Assembly (NCBI RefSeq): GCF_002994745.2
Contig: NC_037093.1
Location: 46,976,384-47,040,383 of the forward strand
Direction: 5' to 3'
DNA from: Rosa chinensis
Taxonomy: Eukaryota; Streptophyta; Magnoliopsida; Rosales; Rosaceae
Length of the DNA stretch: 64,000 nucleotides
The position numbers and the translations under genes are program-made. The notes beneath the pieces are model-generated. The model was not told the DNA's origin and searched no databases. It worked only from the letters and a program-made list of their open reading frames with translations. This document shows positions 46,088-58,000 of this stretch, in pieces; position 1 is the stretch's first letter, and each line of letters opens with the position of its first letter.

Positions 46088-46604
46088 TGTTAATGTTTAA
46101 AAGTCTGGCGGTAGCTGAACCTTCATTAACGCTGATCCGACTGGCGGGTCGATACCTGCGATGTTCTTAAAGCTTTCGCTATCTGTCAAATAAAACACAC
46201 TGGGACGTCAGAGGGAGACCGCGTTGGGCGGTCTTCGACTCTCCGATGCCTAAGTTAGTCCATGTATTTATGTTGACAGAGTAACAATAGGTAAATATGG
46301 AATGCTCTCCTAATGAGGAGAGAGGAGAGAACCTTTTATGGGTGGGGAAGAGGTTGACCTTCTCTTTGTTTTCGATGTGGGACTGATATGCTTCAGTTCC
46401 CCTTTTCAGAAGCCTCTGATGCCATCTTGGCGCGGCGCGTGGCGGCGAGTCGGCGGCGATCTGGAGGTGGTCCGACGTTGAGGCTGTAGCCCGTCTGGCA
46501 GTGTGTCTGCATGTCATTCCTTTGGTTGGAATTAGTACCTCTGGCGGTACAATGAGCGTGGCCCATTATAGCTAATTATGCTTACAAATGTACATGTATG
46601 TACA
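46088..46604 (-). repeat. Right (5') LTR of the Tat element
   Basis: 517 bp, TGTTAATG...GTATGTACA. Carries the element's promoter in minus orientation. Almost identical to 37976-38491. Confidence 0.92.
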
Positions 46605-46641
46605 ATATCTATGCGCCAACTTGAGGGGAGTGTAAAATCGC

Positions 46642-46798
46642 TGTATTGTAGGGATCCTTATTTAATTAGAATATCCTATAATTATAGGAAGATTAATTGT
46701 TTCCTATTAGAATACCACTTGTGCCTGTATATATACATCCAATTATGAGAAGAATAATACATCGAAAACATTCCTGAATATTAAATTCTATTATTCTA

Positions 46799-46799
<1 letters not shown>
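46642..46799 (+). repeat. 3' LTR of copia 1
   Basis: About 158 bp, preceded by the last bases of copia sequence (46605-46641) with a GAGGGGAG purine tract. Matches the 5' LTR at 17816-17971. Confidence 0.8.

Positions 46800-46851
<52 letters not shown>
46800..46851. repeat. (GA)n microsatellite
   Basis: About 50 bp of GA repeats abutting the 3' end of copia 1. Confidence 0.95.
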
Positions 46852-46852
<1 letters not shown>

Positions 46853-47872
46853 ACGAAAATACTAAATATCTTTTTAAAAATGAATAATGGTCATGAGAGT
46901 TAACGATGTTATTGACGACAGGTACCAAAAATGTGTCAAGTTTGTAAAGTCAGGTACCATTGTGATGTTTTAGAAAGTATAAGAACCTTAATTTAAGGTG
47001 GCAAATACCTCATGTACTGTTCTTAAAATTTTACAATAAATTATAACGGAGATTGGGGCGGGACATATATGGGTAAAAAATAAATTTGAGGACAGAAGTG
47101 GTCATACCCACCTCATTGCCATACCTATTCAAACTCCTCGTTTTCTTTCTTTAAGTACAATAATTTAGTTGTACCATGGAAAATGGATGATCCTCATTAA
47201 TCAATTTTTTTAAAAATCACAAAGACAGTAGGTGGGCGGTAAGTAGCGGTCTAGAGCCAAATCGTGGATTTTTTATTTATTTTAATTTTATTATATAAAA
47301 TAAGTGTCCAATTAAAATAAGAAACTATAGTCAGTAGTAATTAAATCAAAATATGTAGAAAAATTTCAGTATATAATAAATATTTACAAATTAAAAGTTA
47401 ATTTTGAAGACTCCGTATGCCTAGGCGCTGCCTAGAGGTAATTAGCCAGCTTGTAACGCATAGACAGCCGCCTAAAAGGACTTTTAGAACACCGGTCCCA
47501 ATGAATCTCATTACTCCTTAGTCCTTATCAATGAGAAAGATTTTTCCTACAAGGGATATGCTTTTCCTCTAATTATTGTACGTATTGGATGCACGTAGGG
47601 TTAGATTGTTGCCTCACTTTAAGTACTAGTTCTGCCATATGGGTTTGAACAGAAAACGATGTTTCATTCAAAAGCTTGGTATATATAAAGAAAGGTATAT
47701 AAAAAGAAATTATTTTTATTATCATAAAAAAATGACATGTATCCTTTTAAAAAAGAAAAGAAATAAATTGACAAGTCATGAGAAAACTCATTATCAAAGA
47801 TACATGTTGGAATAAACATGTTGTGTTATTTGTGTGTAAACAAAAGAAAATTAGAATGTGTAATAATGTATT
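46852..47872. other. AT-rich spacer
   Basis: About 1 kb without a reading frame. A short GC-rich patch with CCTAGGCGCTGCCTAG (about 47420) is the only structured piece. No element ends identified. Confidence 0.4.
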
Positions 47873-48835
47873 TGTTCAAGTAAATCCAGAATATGTGTCT
47901 AGCCCAAACTCTAGGTTACTTGACCTAGTTGTAATAGGGTTTTGAATTAAAGATATTCTCAGAGATATTCATAGATATCTAATTAATTGTATGATTATCT
48001 TTCTTTGTACAATTCTGATTCTATGTCTTATAATCCTTTATATAAATAGACCCCTATATTATCAATGAAAATACGACTCAATTCTCTCCCAATTTCAGTT
48101 TTCCTTAAACACGTTATCAGGACGAAGCCCTAACCTGAAACCCCAAATTCGTAGCCTTCAAACCCTATCCACCACTGCCGCGTATATTGAAGCCCTCAAT
48201 ATGAGAATTCCAGAACCGGTGGCAGAACCACCAGAACTGGCTGGAAAACCAATGAACCGGTCATCGGAAGTATCGAACTAGCTCTCCAAGAAGAAAAAAA
48301 GGGGATCCCTGCCCGGTTCACAAGCTTCCAGACAGCCTTTCATCACCAAACTTGGCCACCATCACCAACCTGACCCCAGGATCCAGGAACCGGGATTACC
48401 TCCTCAGAAACCGGCCACAATGTAACTGGACAGCCAGCAACTCTGCTAGCGAGAAAAAAGGAAAACAAAAAACAAAAAACAAAAAAAAAGCAGCCCAAGA
48501 GAGAAGGAGAGGCCTGCAGCCCACAAAGCCTGGCCCACAAACGAGACTCGGCCCATTGCCACGTTAGATCGTGCCATGTCAGCGCATGTGCCACGTCCGC
48601 TAGTGCCACATCAGCACCGGTGCCACGTCAGTTCCGGCGACTTTTCTTGCCAGATTTCCTGCTACTTTTCTAGCCAAATTTTTCCAGCGACTTTCCGATA
48701 ACTATTTCAAGGTATTTTTTACTAAAAGTTCCCCTTTTTGAAGTTTTTATTTATTGTTTTTCTCCTAAACCCTATTTTTTTCGGGGTAGCCTTTTTCACT
48801 CCGAAACTAACCCTGATTTCTTGTTATCTTTCAGG

Positions 48836-49880
48836 ATGAGTAACCTGAACAAACTGGACTCCATTGGGAACAACTGGTTCTGGATATCACAAGTGGGTTC
48901 GTGATGTTCGCCAGCATCTCAAGGCCGATAGAATCTTGGATACGATTCTCGAGCCTAGCCAGGATGTGCTAATTGTTGAACAAGCTCAAGCTTTGGAATC
49001 AAATAGAGCAACCATAGAGGCAAATAAGGCGAAAGCCATATCTTAATGACTCGTCATATGGATGATTCGCTCCAATACGAGTATATGAATGAAGAAGACC
49101 CCAAAAGGTTGTGGGTCTCATTCGATGAAAGATTTGGCAACGTCTATGACTCCGTGCTTCCTGACTTAGAAGTGAGATGACATAGCCTCCGCTTCTGTTA
49201 TTTCAAGACAGTTCTTGAATACAACTTGGAAGCACTTCACATTAAATCCTTGATGGAATTCTGTGGAAAAGATATCACAGATGCGATGTTGATTGAGAGG
49301 ACTCTCTCTACCTTCCCCTTCTTTGCTTTGATGGTTGCAAAGAACTATCGAATCGATGTTACTACAGGACGGATCACAAGGTTTCATGAGCTCATTGGAG
49401 CTATGAATGTTGCTGAAAAGCATGACAACATCCTTGTGAAGAACTATAATTCAAGACCCATGGGAACAAAGCATATTTTGGAGTCCAATTATAGTCGCGC
49501 CCCAAAGGGAGGGGCCAAGAGCGAAACCCTAAAACTAGGGACAATTCTGACATTCTTGTCCATATTCTCGCTCTAATGAGGAAGGTAACAGCAAAATAGG
49601 CGAAAATGGAACAGAAGAGGTCAACGTGAAAAGAGAGAGGGAGGCAACGCCTCTGGCCATGTTGGTGGCGCCACCAATACTAAGAGCCATTCAAATGATG
49701 CTTTCAAAGCGCCTCAATCAATGGAGTCTGAGCACAGAGATGTATGTTCTCGATGTGGATTATCCGGTCATTGGGCACACATTTGTAGAGCTCGTGAAGA
49801 AATTATCACCGCCTACAAAACATATTGTGAAGCAAGAGAAGCTCACTATGTGAAACAAAAGATCAAGATGATGATCTAGA
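48836..49880 (+). pseudogene. Copia 2 gag, frameshifted
   Basis: Starts with ATG at 48836 (MSNLNKLDSIGNNW), shifts frame within 40 bases, and continues with YHKWVRDVRQHLKADRILDT, then LWVSFDERFGNVYDSVLPDL and EFCGKDITDAMLIERTLSTF. It ends with a zinc knuckle, CSRCGLSGHWAHIC, at about 49745-49790. This is the gag order of copia elements. Several stops and frame changes make it non-functional. Confidence 0.8.
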
Positions 49881-52800
49881 GTGAAGAGTTGAAGACTACA
49901 AATCTGGCTGGGATCAATAGTTCGCTAATTCTATTTAAGTCTTTATTTTTCCAAGAAATGTAATAGGTAATTGTCATATACTTTGTAGTAAACGCCATTG
50001 GTTTAGTTTTTCTTCACATAGGCTCATCCAAAATAAGTATGATTCTAGGAAGGTTTTGTGATAAGTGGTACTTAAGCGAGCCTTACTCCACCGACATCTC
50101 TCTACTCACCTGATCATATTTATTTTAGAGTTACCAAAAGAAGTCAAATGACTACCTTTATTTTGCATTAGCTAGCATTTGGATTAGATTCTCTTAATGG
50201 TTAAGAGACAATAATGAACTCCGTTGGCTTATGTATAAAATTTTGAGTTCTTTTCATTATGACTCCATTTTGATTCTGAGCATATTACTTTGTGACTACG
50301 ATTGGCTGGGCCATCAGTATTAATTCAAGGACATGGAATAGCCCAAGTTCTCCTTGCCAAATGACACCTTGGTTACCATCACAGAAACTCTTTATGCTCC
50401 TAGGGCAAATCGCACCTATGAATAGCCAACGGATTCCATGCGAAATACCATGTAGAGAACGGAAATGAGTTCCTTTGCAATACCTCTAATGATTGCGAAC
50501 AAAGGCGCATCTTAGAGAAGTTTATGTGTCTCTAGAGTGGACTCTATGTCACTATTCGAGCTATTAAATTCAATAAAGTTATGACAGTTGATCTCTTGGA
50601 TTTAGACACATATTGGCTTTGTCATGACAGGATAGGTCATCCTGGTGATGATATGATGATCCGTCTACTAAAGACTTCACATGGACATCCATTTTATCGA
50701 GTGAAATGAAGCACGAATAAAAGGTTGATTCCTGGACTAAGTATGATCGCCGCCGTTGCCTAGGTGTTAATATTTAAAAGTTCAGCAGTAGTTAAACCTT
50801 TACTAACGCTGGTCCGATGGGCGGACCGCTATCTATAATACTCTTTAGAGCTCCTCCTACCTGTCAAGTGAAATACAGAGGGCGTTAGAGGGAGACCGCG
50901 CTAGGTGGTCTTATCTTCTTTGATGCCTAAGTTAGTCAATGTATTTGTGTTGACAAAGTAATAGTAGGTAAGTATTAAATGCATAATCAATGAGGAGAGA
51001 AGAGGGAACCTTTTATAGGTGAAGAAGGAGCTGATCTTCTTCATGTTTTCGATATGGGACTGACATGCTTCAGTCCCCAGCTTCTGGAGCTTCTGATGTT
51101 GTCTTGGCGCGGCGCGTCAGCGGTGATCTGGGGGCAAGCTGGGGTTCAGGCGGTAGCCTGCTTGGCTGTGTTCCCTTAGGTCACTCCTTTGGCAGGAGTT
51201 GGTGTCGCTAGTGGTAGCATGAACGTGGCTCATTATAGCTAATTTTGCTTGCAAATGCCTATGTAAGTACACTAGGGCATCGCCGCTTTCCACCACCAGC
51301 CTACGGATGACACAATCCATATCCATAACGCCATGGATGGCGTCCATCATGGTGATGGCGCCATGGGTGATGCTGCAATCTCCAACTTTGCTTCAAATAG
51401 AGTTTCAGACACTCAGGCCCAACCAAAATTCTCATTGGTTGCTTCTAAGGCCTCTTGCTAGTTTTACAAAGCCCGTTCCTTAAGGAAATTAGGACTAAGA
51501 CCGTCCTATGCAAAGGATATGCAAATACTCATTTTATTCTTACATAGAGTCCGTGGGGATTCTGTGGATTGATTCGACCAACTTACGGACGTTTAAATAT
51601 TTCATGATGTTGGTTTACACGCAAACACGCTGGTCACGTGGTATGCCATTGTCCACTTGTAAATGCTGCTTATACTACACTCCTAGCACATATAATATGA
51701 CAACGGGCTCACTTCTCAGGTCATCTTATTCAGTCAATTAGACTTGACGATGCTAGAGAGTTTACATCAAAGACTTTCGATGGTTATTACAATGAGACTG
51801 ATGTTGGACATCATAGTCCCATGAACACACCTAAATGGTCTCGCGGAAACGACTACGATGGTAGCCCGGATATTGGTAATGTGCACCAATCTCCTTATAT
51901 CCGCTTGGGGTGATGCAATATCGCATGCAGCTATGCTAATTCGTCTACGACCCACCGCCACTCAATCTATCTCTGCGTTACAGCTAGTGACTGGGTACAA
52001 GTATTTCATACTTACGCATATTTGAATGAGCCATTTATGTGCCAATTGTACCACCACAGCACACTATGATGGGTTCTTACAGACGAATGGGCAACTCAGT
52101 TGGATTTGAGACTCCAATAATCGTTCGCCACTTAATGCCCTTGCAAGGCGATCTCCTTACCTCTAGATTTGTGGATTGTCACTTTGATGAGACAGTCTTC
52201 CAGTCGTTAGGAGGAGATAAGAACACAGATGTTCTGCAGGAATGACAGGAATTGTCGTGGTCTGTCCCCACTATGTCTGATCTCGATCCCTGCTAAAGTG
52301 ACTAGATCACACATATCTGCAGCAAATTTGCCTGCAAGGATGGATGTCCCTAAGAGATGACGTAACGCCACCTGACATGGAAGTAGGCATGACACCAACG
52401 CCATAGAGAGAGGCACTCTGGCGTTATAGACCATGACCCCATCTAGGATGAGTGGGAGGCCCGTGGGTTCTACCGATACTTTGACACAAACCAATCCTTG
52501 GATCATCGACACTTAAAGTCTGTCTCATGAGAATCTTCCGAATTATGGTTATTGTTGGGAAACATCTCAACGTCAGAACCTATTCCTGAGAATATAGAAC
52601 TTTATGAACATTACACTAGTGTACATGAGACGTGGGATAGAAACTCTATCATAATTGATGACGTAATCGCGCATTTCATTGCGCATGAGTTTGTTGAGTC
52701 TGATGATATCGAACCATTCTCCGTTGATGAATGAATGCCAATATAGAGAAATTTGGCTTAAATAGAAAGATACGATCTAGGTTAAGTTGGATTCTCTAAC

Positions 52801-54235
52801 GAAGAGGAAGGTTTTTGAGCCAGTGATGCCAACACCTCCTGACATAAAACCTGTTGACTAATGGGTCTTCGTTAGAAAGCGTGATGAGAAAAAGAGATAG
52901 TAATCTCGCCTTATGGCGTAAGACTTCTCACAAAATGCCCTGGAATCGACTACGATGAGGCATGCATATTCTCTAGTAATGGATGTCATTGCACTCCACT
53001 ACCCTGTCAGTTTGGTAGTTTCTGAATAACTGAACATACAGCTTATGAATGTGGTCACTACGTATCTCTATGGGGATCTAGATACGAAATATACATGAAG
53101 GTTCATGGTGAACTTCATTTACCCAAGTCAAGTGGCTCTAGACCACGAAGCGCGTTTTACAAAGAGGTTGAAACGCTCACTAAAGTGACTACTTGATTAG
53201 GAAGGGATATGTCCGCATGTTTCCATAACAAGTTTTAGATTCTATCGCGGTTCATGTTGGACATGATCTTCATTGGAAGCCCTTAAAGAGTTAAGAGAAA
53301 CCGCTGAACACTTGAAATCCGAGTTTAAGATGAAGGATTTTGGAAGAACACGATTATGTTTCAGTTTGGAACTTGAGCATAGTGTTGATAGATGCTTAGA
53401 CATTTTGACAAGGTCAAGCCTTCAAGCACCCCCATGATCGTCCTAGTCTTGATCCTGAAAATGATCTTATTCGCCAAAGGATGACGACAAAGACATGCTA
53501 AAGGCAAAAGTGTCATGCTTAAGTATATAGGCACATTATTGTACTTAGCTCAATGCGCAAGACCGGACATCTCATTTGCAATGAACTTGTTAGCTAGATA
53601 TAACTTTGCGCCAACGCGACGCTATTGGATTGGTGTAAAAGATATCTTTCGGTACTTGAGATGTATGATTGATATGGGCTTGTTCTATCCCTACAGAGAG
53701 ACGATGGATTTGAACCCATCACACACCAGGAACGCCGCTAACACTGACCTACATCCTCTATCCCCATCCCAATGACATTTGTTTTGGAAGGTTTTGCTGA
53801 TGTTGGGTATCTCTCTGACCCACACAAAGGTCATTCCCAAACTGGTTAAGTGTTCACCATAAGTAAGACAGCGATATCTGGGAGGTGTACAGAACAGATC
53901 CTAGTCGCTATATCTTCGAACAATGCAGAGATTATTGCTCTTCAAGAAGTGATTTGTGAATGTATATGGATTGGATCTATAATCACGCATGTTCAAATTT
54001 CGAACAATTGTGGTTTGAAGTCTACGACAGATGTGCCTATGAGTATTTAGGATAATGCTGCTTGTTTTGAACGAATGAAGCAAGGATACATCAAAAACGA
54101 CAACACCAAGCATAATCAGCAACAACAGACTCTCCTCAAGATCAAATTGAACTAGGTTCAATCTGAGGACAGTGTGGTAGACTTGCTCACTAAGTCATTG
54201 CCTAAATTCCGCTTTCGAGAAACATGTTGGTAGCA
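49881..54235 (+). pseudogene. Copia 2 pol, heavily decayed
   Basis: Blocks remain in order: a GTLVTITETLYAPRANRT region (about 50360), a GAG-pre-integrase finger (THIGFVMTG-like, about 50600), integrase fragments (51500-52300), and the RT start (about 52780-52860). Further on are RHFGRTRLCFSLELEH-like RT (about 53330), YIGTLLYLAQCARPDISFAM (about 53521), and RNase H with SSNNAEIIALQEVICECIW (about 53908). It ends at VDLLTKSLPKFRFRETCW (about 54180-54233). The RT active-site block reads HVGH instead of YVDD at about 53250. Stops occur every few dozen codons. A solo LTR interrupts it at 50765-51271. Confidence 0.85.
50765..51271 (-). mobile_element. Solo LTR of the Tat family, with target duplication
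   Basis: 507 bp, starting TGTTAATATTTAAAAGTTC and ending CTATGTAAGTACA, collinear with and diverged from the LTRs at 37976 and 46088. The 5-bp repeat CTAGG flanks it exactly (50760-50764 and 51272-51276). The uninterrupted copia 3 copy reads through this site. It marks an older insertion of the same family followed by LTR-LTR recombination. Confidence 0.93.
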
Positions 54236-54682
54236 TCGTTTGTGGAAGTTATCCGAACTCCCATGACCGTAGTCATCAAGAGGAGATGTAGACATCAGGG
54301 GGAGATGTCTACATTTATGGTCTCAAAATGTGAATGGTGTGTTGTGCTCTTTTTTCCCTTCGACCGAGGTCATTTTTGTCCCACAGGATTTTTGTTACTC
54401 GACAAGGTTTTTAATAAGGCAACTAGAGGAGCACCACGTTTGGGAGACACAAGGGGGAGTGTTCAAGTAAATCTAAAATATGTGTCTAGCCCAAACTCTA
54501 GGTAACTTGAGCTAGTTGTAATATGGTTTTGAATAAGATATTCATGGATATCCGATTAATTGTACGATTATCTTTCCTTGTACAACTCTGATTCTATGTC
54601 TTGTAATCCTCTATATAAAGAGACATCTATTATCAATGAAAGTACGACTCAATTGTCTCCCAATTTCAGTTTTCCTTAAACA

Positions 54683-55081
54683 ATATTTTATTTTTAGTGA
54701 AACTATTATTACAATTATACTACACTGCCCTTTTTTTTTCCTTATAACTTTTATGGTAGTAGGAGGATTGCACTGAAACTTACAATAAATTTATTTTGCT
54801 CATTGTAAGATTTTTATGGACTTATCAATTCTCAATAAGGAATGTAACAATTTAGCTACATATCTTGCAAAAAAAGTAATTGGGTAGGTTATGATATTCT
54901 AGTTTATGTCCTTATTCATGATGGATACAACTCATATTTTGGCCATTACTTGTATCATAAATATTCCTATATGCACATGAAACATGTTGACAAAGGCCCA
55001 TATTAATTAGGACTTAAAATCATTTAAGGGAGGTACTAAGCCCTACAATGCCTATATAAAGAGTCTCAGGACCATGCTCTA
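54683..55081. other. AT-rich spacer
   Basis: No gene or element end recognised between copia 2 and the next CACTA element, apart from the target site CTA at 55079-55081. Confidence 0.4.
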
Positions 55082-58000
55082 CACTACTACAAATTTCCCC
55101 ATTAGCACCTTTTTTTTAGCCACCAAAAAGTCATCAGTCCCAAAATGAATAGTATAACACTGATATAAAACATCAGTGAGTTTTTTTTCCCTCTCACTGA
55201 TCATTAGTGTGTAATTGTGTACAGTACATACAAATAATTATTTGTGTAATCCATATGTCACTGTTAATGGTGTGATTTATAATACTACTACGAAAATGGC
55301 CGAAAGAGCCCCTGATGAGAAGCAACTGTTTACCAACACGCCGCACAATGTCACATCCTTATCCTTTTTTTTTTTTTCCTTTTTTTTTTTTGAGAAAGAG
55401 GATAAGGCTTCCTCTTGGACGAGAGCAGCCACACAATTCGTCTCTCACTCCTCTCCTTTTTTCTTTTTTGGCAAGGCTCTCTTCTTCCCCTTTCAACAAA
55501 GATTCAAAGTGGGGTTTCACCCTCTCTGCCTTATGAAACCTCAAACAAGCATACCCACCATGTAGGTGTGATTTGCTCGTTTTGAGATCAAGACCTTATC
55601 TCTGATTCTCTTCCTTCTCCACCAACAGATTTGAACTGGTGTCACCTCCCAAAACCATTTGTTCTGGATCCATCGATGACCAAGCCCTCTCTTCATGCTC
55701 TTCCCCTTCGATTTCCCTGTTCTTGGTTTGAAGAGATTTTTTTTCGAATCAGACCGGCGGTCTGTTGAGATCAAGGAGGCTTTGGTGGTCTGTTAGTGGT
55801 GGCGTATCTGGATTTATTGTATCATTCTCCGACACTGACGGTTGTTTGGATATACTCGGTGGTGCATGCAGATGTTAGTAAAGGTATATGACAACGAAGA
55901 CACTGAGTAGCTATATGCCTATATCAGCATTTTCTGCAGTCTAGATACTAAGTTGTTTTTTATCTTGTGGTTCTTGACAATATTGTAGCTGATATGTGTT
56001 GCAAAATTTCATAGATCTGCAAATCTGTAAAACTTGATTTGTTCAAAAGATATAAAAGCAGGTTTTACAGAGACTTTTTTAACATAAGAAAGTGAAAAGA
56101 ACATGTAGATTTTCATCTTTTTGGTTAAGAACGTGTAAAGGTTTCAGCTTTCCAAAGTCTAATTAGTGTATGTGTATATATAGCATTTGCTTAAACAATT
56201 TAATTCTTATAAGCTCCCATTATGAGTTGTTGTTTGGTTTTGCTTGGGTTGCTTTGTAAGTTATTGGACTGTTGAATGAATGGTGAAAGGAAGATTGATG
56301 TAATTGCTTCCATGTTCATCAGTACTCGGCTTTTGTGGGTTATGTCCTTATATCTCTTGGAATAGGAAATTGGATAGTTGTTCTTGGATGTGTAATCATT
56401 AAATGGCTTAAGCTGGCTTTTAAAGGATTTATATTCTATTTGAGTTGATCAATAAAAGTTGTGTTGTGTCAATGCAGATATGAAGGGTAACTGTGTTCAA
56501 CAATAATTCTTCACTGCTATGCTTCAAAGCAATAATTTCATCTGTTCTTTGCTTTGTATGTTGATTTCAGCTATAAAGAGGAGGTCTGGAATCCAAAGAA
56601 GAAGGATTTTTAGCAAAGAAAAGCTGCCCAGAAATATGTAAGATAATGTTTCTTAGGAGACTTTAATTTATTTTGATAGTTTTGTTGGTTGGATTTTACA
56701 TTGTGTTTGTAATTTAGGCCAAATGTTACTTGTGTCTATATATGATTTCTACATTTTGCTGGCTGCAGGGTTGTATTTATGTTTCTTCAAGTTTAATACT
56801 TCTCAAAAGCCTTTGTTTTCTGTTCTTCAGGGTTTATACTTATAGTTTTCTTTACAAAACAGAATACATGAAACTTGATACAGAGACATTATTGGGTGAT
56901 CCAAGCATATACCAGAGCTGAATCTTATGATAGGTAGTTTCTGTTGCCACAAGTAATTCCTGCTATGTCTCTTTATGAGTTATGAATATTTGTAACCTAT
57001 AGCATTTTGTACAAAGCAATCTCAAGTTATGAAATGAACATGTCAGACTTGCATGCAACGGATTAATTTAGCAGTCAGCTTGGTGTCATATGGATTAATT
57101 TATTTACTAGTCCAAGAATTTCTTAATTTTCATGGATATAAGTATGATAATGGTGATAATGATAGATATAAGACACGGATTAGCCTCTTGGCTTTGTCGT
57201 ATTGCTCAAGTGACAATGTACTGCTGACTCATAGTTGTCGTTCCAAAGCAAAGTTCATTCTTTGAGAGATCAAATTTTGAAATTTTACATTTTATACTGT
57301 GTTCTTTCAATTTTTCTTTTCTGATAATGTGGATTTTTGACAAATTAGTTGTTGTTTCAAGTTCAAGATTCAATTTTCTTTGGTTTCTATTATGATACTG
57401 GTCATTCCCTCATGGTTTTAAAATGATATGTAGAGTGCAAGATGTTGCTGAGTTTGTTGGCATGATGGTTGAAGACCACAAGCGGTTGCAGCCTAATGTG
57501 AAAACCTATGCGTAAGTACTTATGTAAATGTTAATTGTGTTTTCTTTTCCTTTTTTCCTTTTTTGTCTAAAACATTTTAAATTGTCACACGCCATTCTAG
57601 TTCACAGTGAGTCCTCTCGACATTGTTCTGAATTCATCTTTACCAGGGATGACCTTGGCCTTCTATTGAAGGGAATTTCTCCCAATTAATTTTAGTCAAA
57701 TCCCTCTTCACTTTCCAAACTATCACCTTCTGAGATAATTAGTTATGTACTGCACTTTGGAACTTTTTAGTTAGAGAGTTCTAACCTACTAAAGACTTTT
57801 GAGTACATCAGTCCATGGAGTTTTAAGACAGACCCAAATTCCACCGCGAGCCAGGATTTTGAGCAGAAAGTATCAAACACTGGTGAGCTCAAGGGTTGAA
57901 CCTTTGCAAGAGGAAGTTGAACTTGGACATGAGATTGATTATATGGCCAGGTCTGTATCGGTTAATGTGCTTTGCTTTGCTTTGTTATATTTCATTTTTT

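Larger units (their letters stand above)
37976..46604 (-). mobile_element. Tat-lineage Ty3-gypsy retrotransposon, internally deleted, recent
   Basis: LTRs 37976-38491 and 46088-46604 both start TGTTAATGTTTAAAAGTC and end ATGTATGTACA. By eye they differ at about five positions and one indel over 516 bp. The flanking repeat is ACATC (37971-37975) against ATATC (46605-46609). The element reads on the minus strand: primer site next to the right LTR, polypurine tract next to the left. Two RNase H regions and an antisense extra ORF place it in the Tat lineage. Gag, protease and most of RT are absent, so it needs a partner to move. Confidence 0.93.
17816..46799 (+). mobile_element. Ty1-copia retrotransposon 1, host of nested insertions
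   Basis: The LTRs are 17816-17971 and 46642-46799, each starting TGTATTGTAGGGATCC and ending near TTATTCTAC. A primer site follows the first (TGGTATCAGAGC, 17973-17984, complementary to initiator tRNA-Met) and a purine tract precedes the second (about 46622-46630). Coding order gag, protease, integrase, reverse transcriptase, RNase H is that of copia. The element's own sequence is in four pieces (about 17816-21264, 34635-34970, 36869-37975 and 46605-46799) separated by later insertions. It is inactive: many stops and at least two frameshifts. Confidence 0.85.
47873..54682 (+). mobile_element. Ty1-copia retrotransposon 2
   Basis: LTRs 47873-48111 and 54460-54682 both begin TGTTCAAGTAAATC and end TTTTCCTTAAACA, with several indels between them, so the insertion is old. 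The flanking 5 bp are GTATT (left) and ATATT (right). The sequence after the left LTR (CGTTATCAGGACGAAGCC) is a primer-site region, and a GGGGGAG purine tract precedes the right LTR. Coding order is gag to RNase H. It carries a solo Tat LTR at 50765-51271. Confidence 0.9.

Noticed and set aside
55215..55565. ORFs near the left end of CACTA 2
   Set aside because: Driven by poly-T/poly-A runs (Phe/Lys-rich); no conserved motif.
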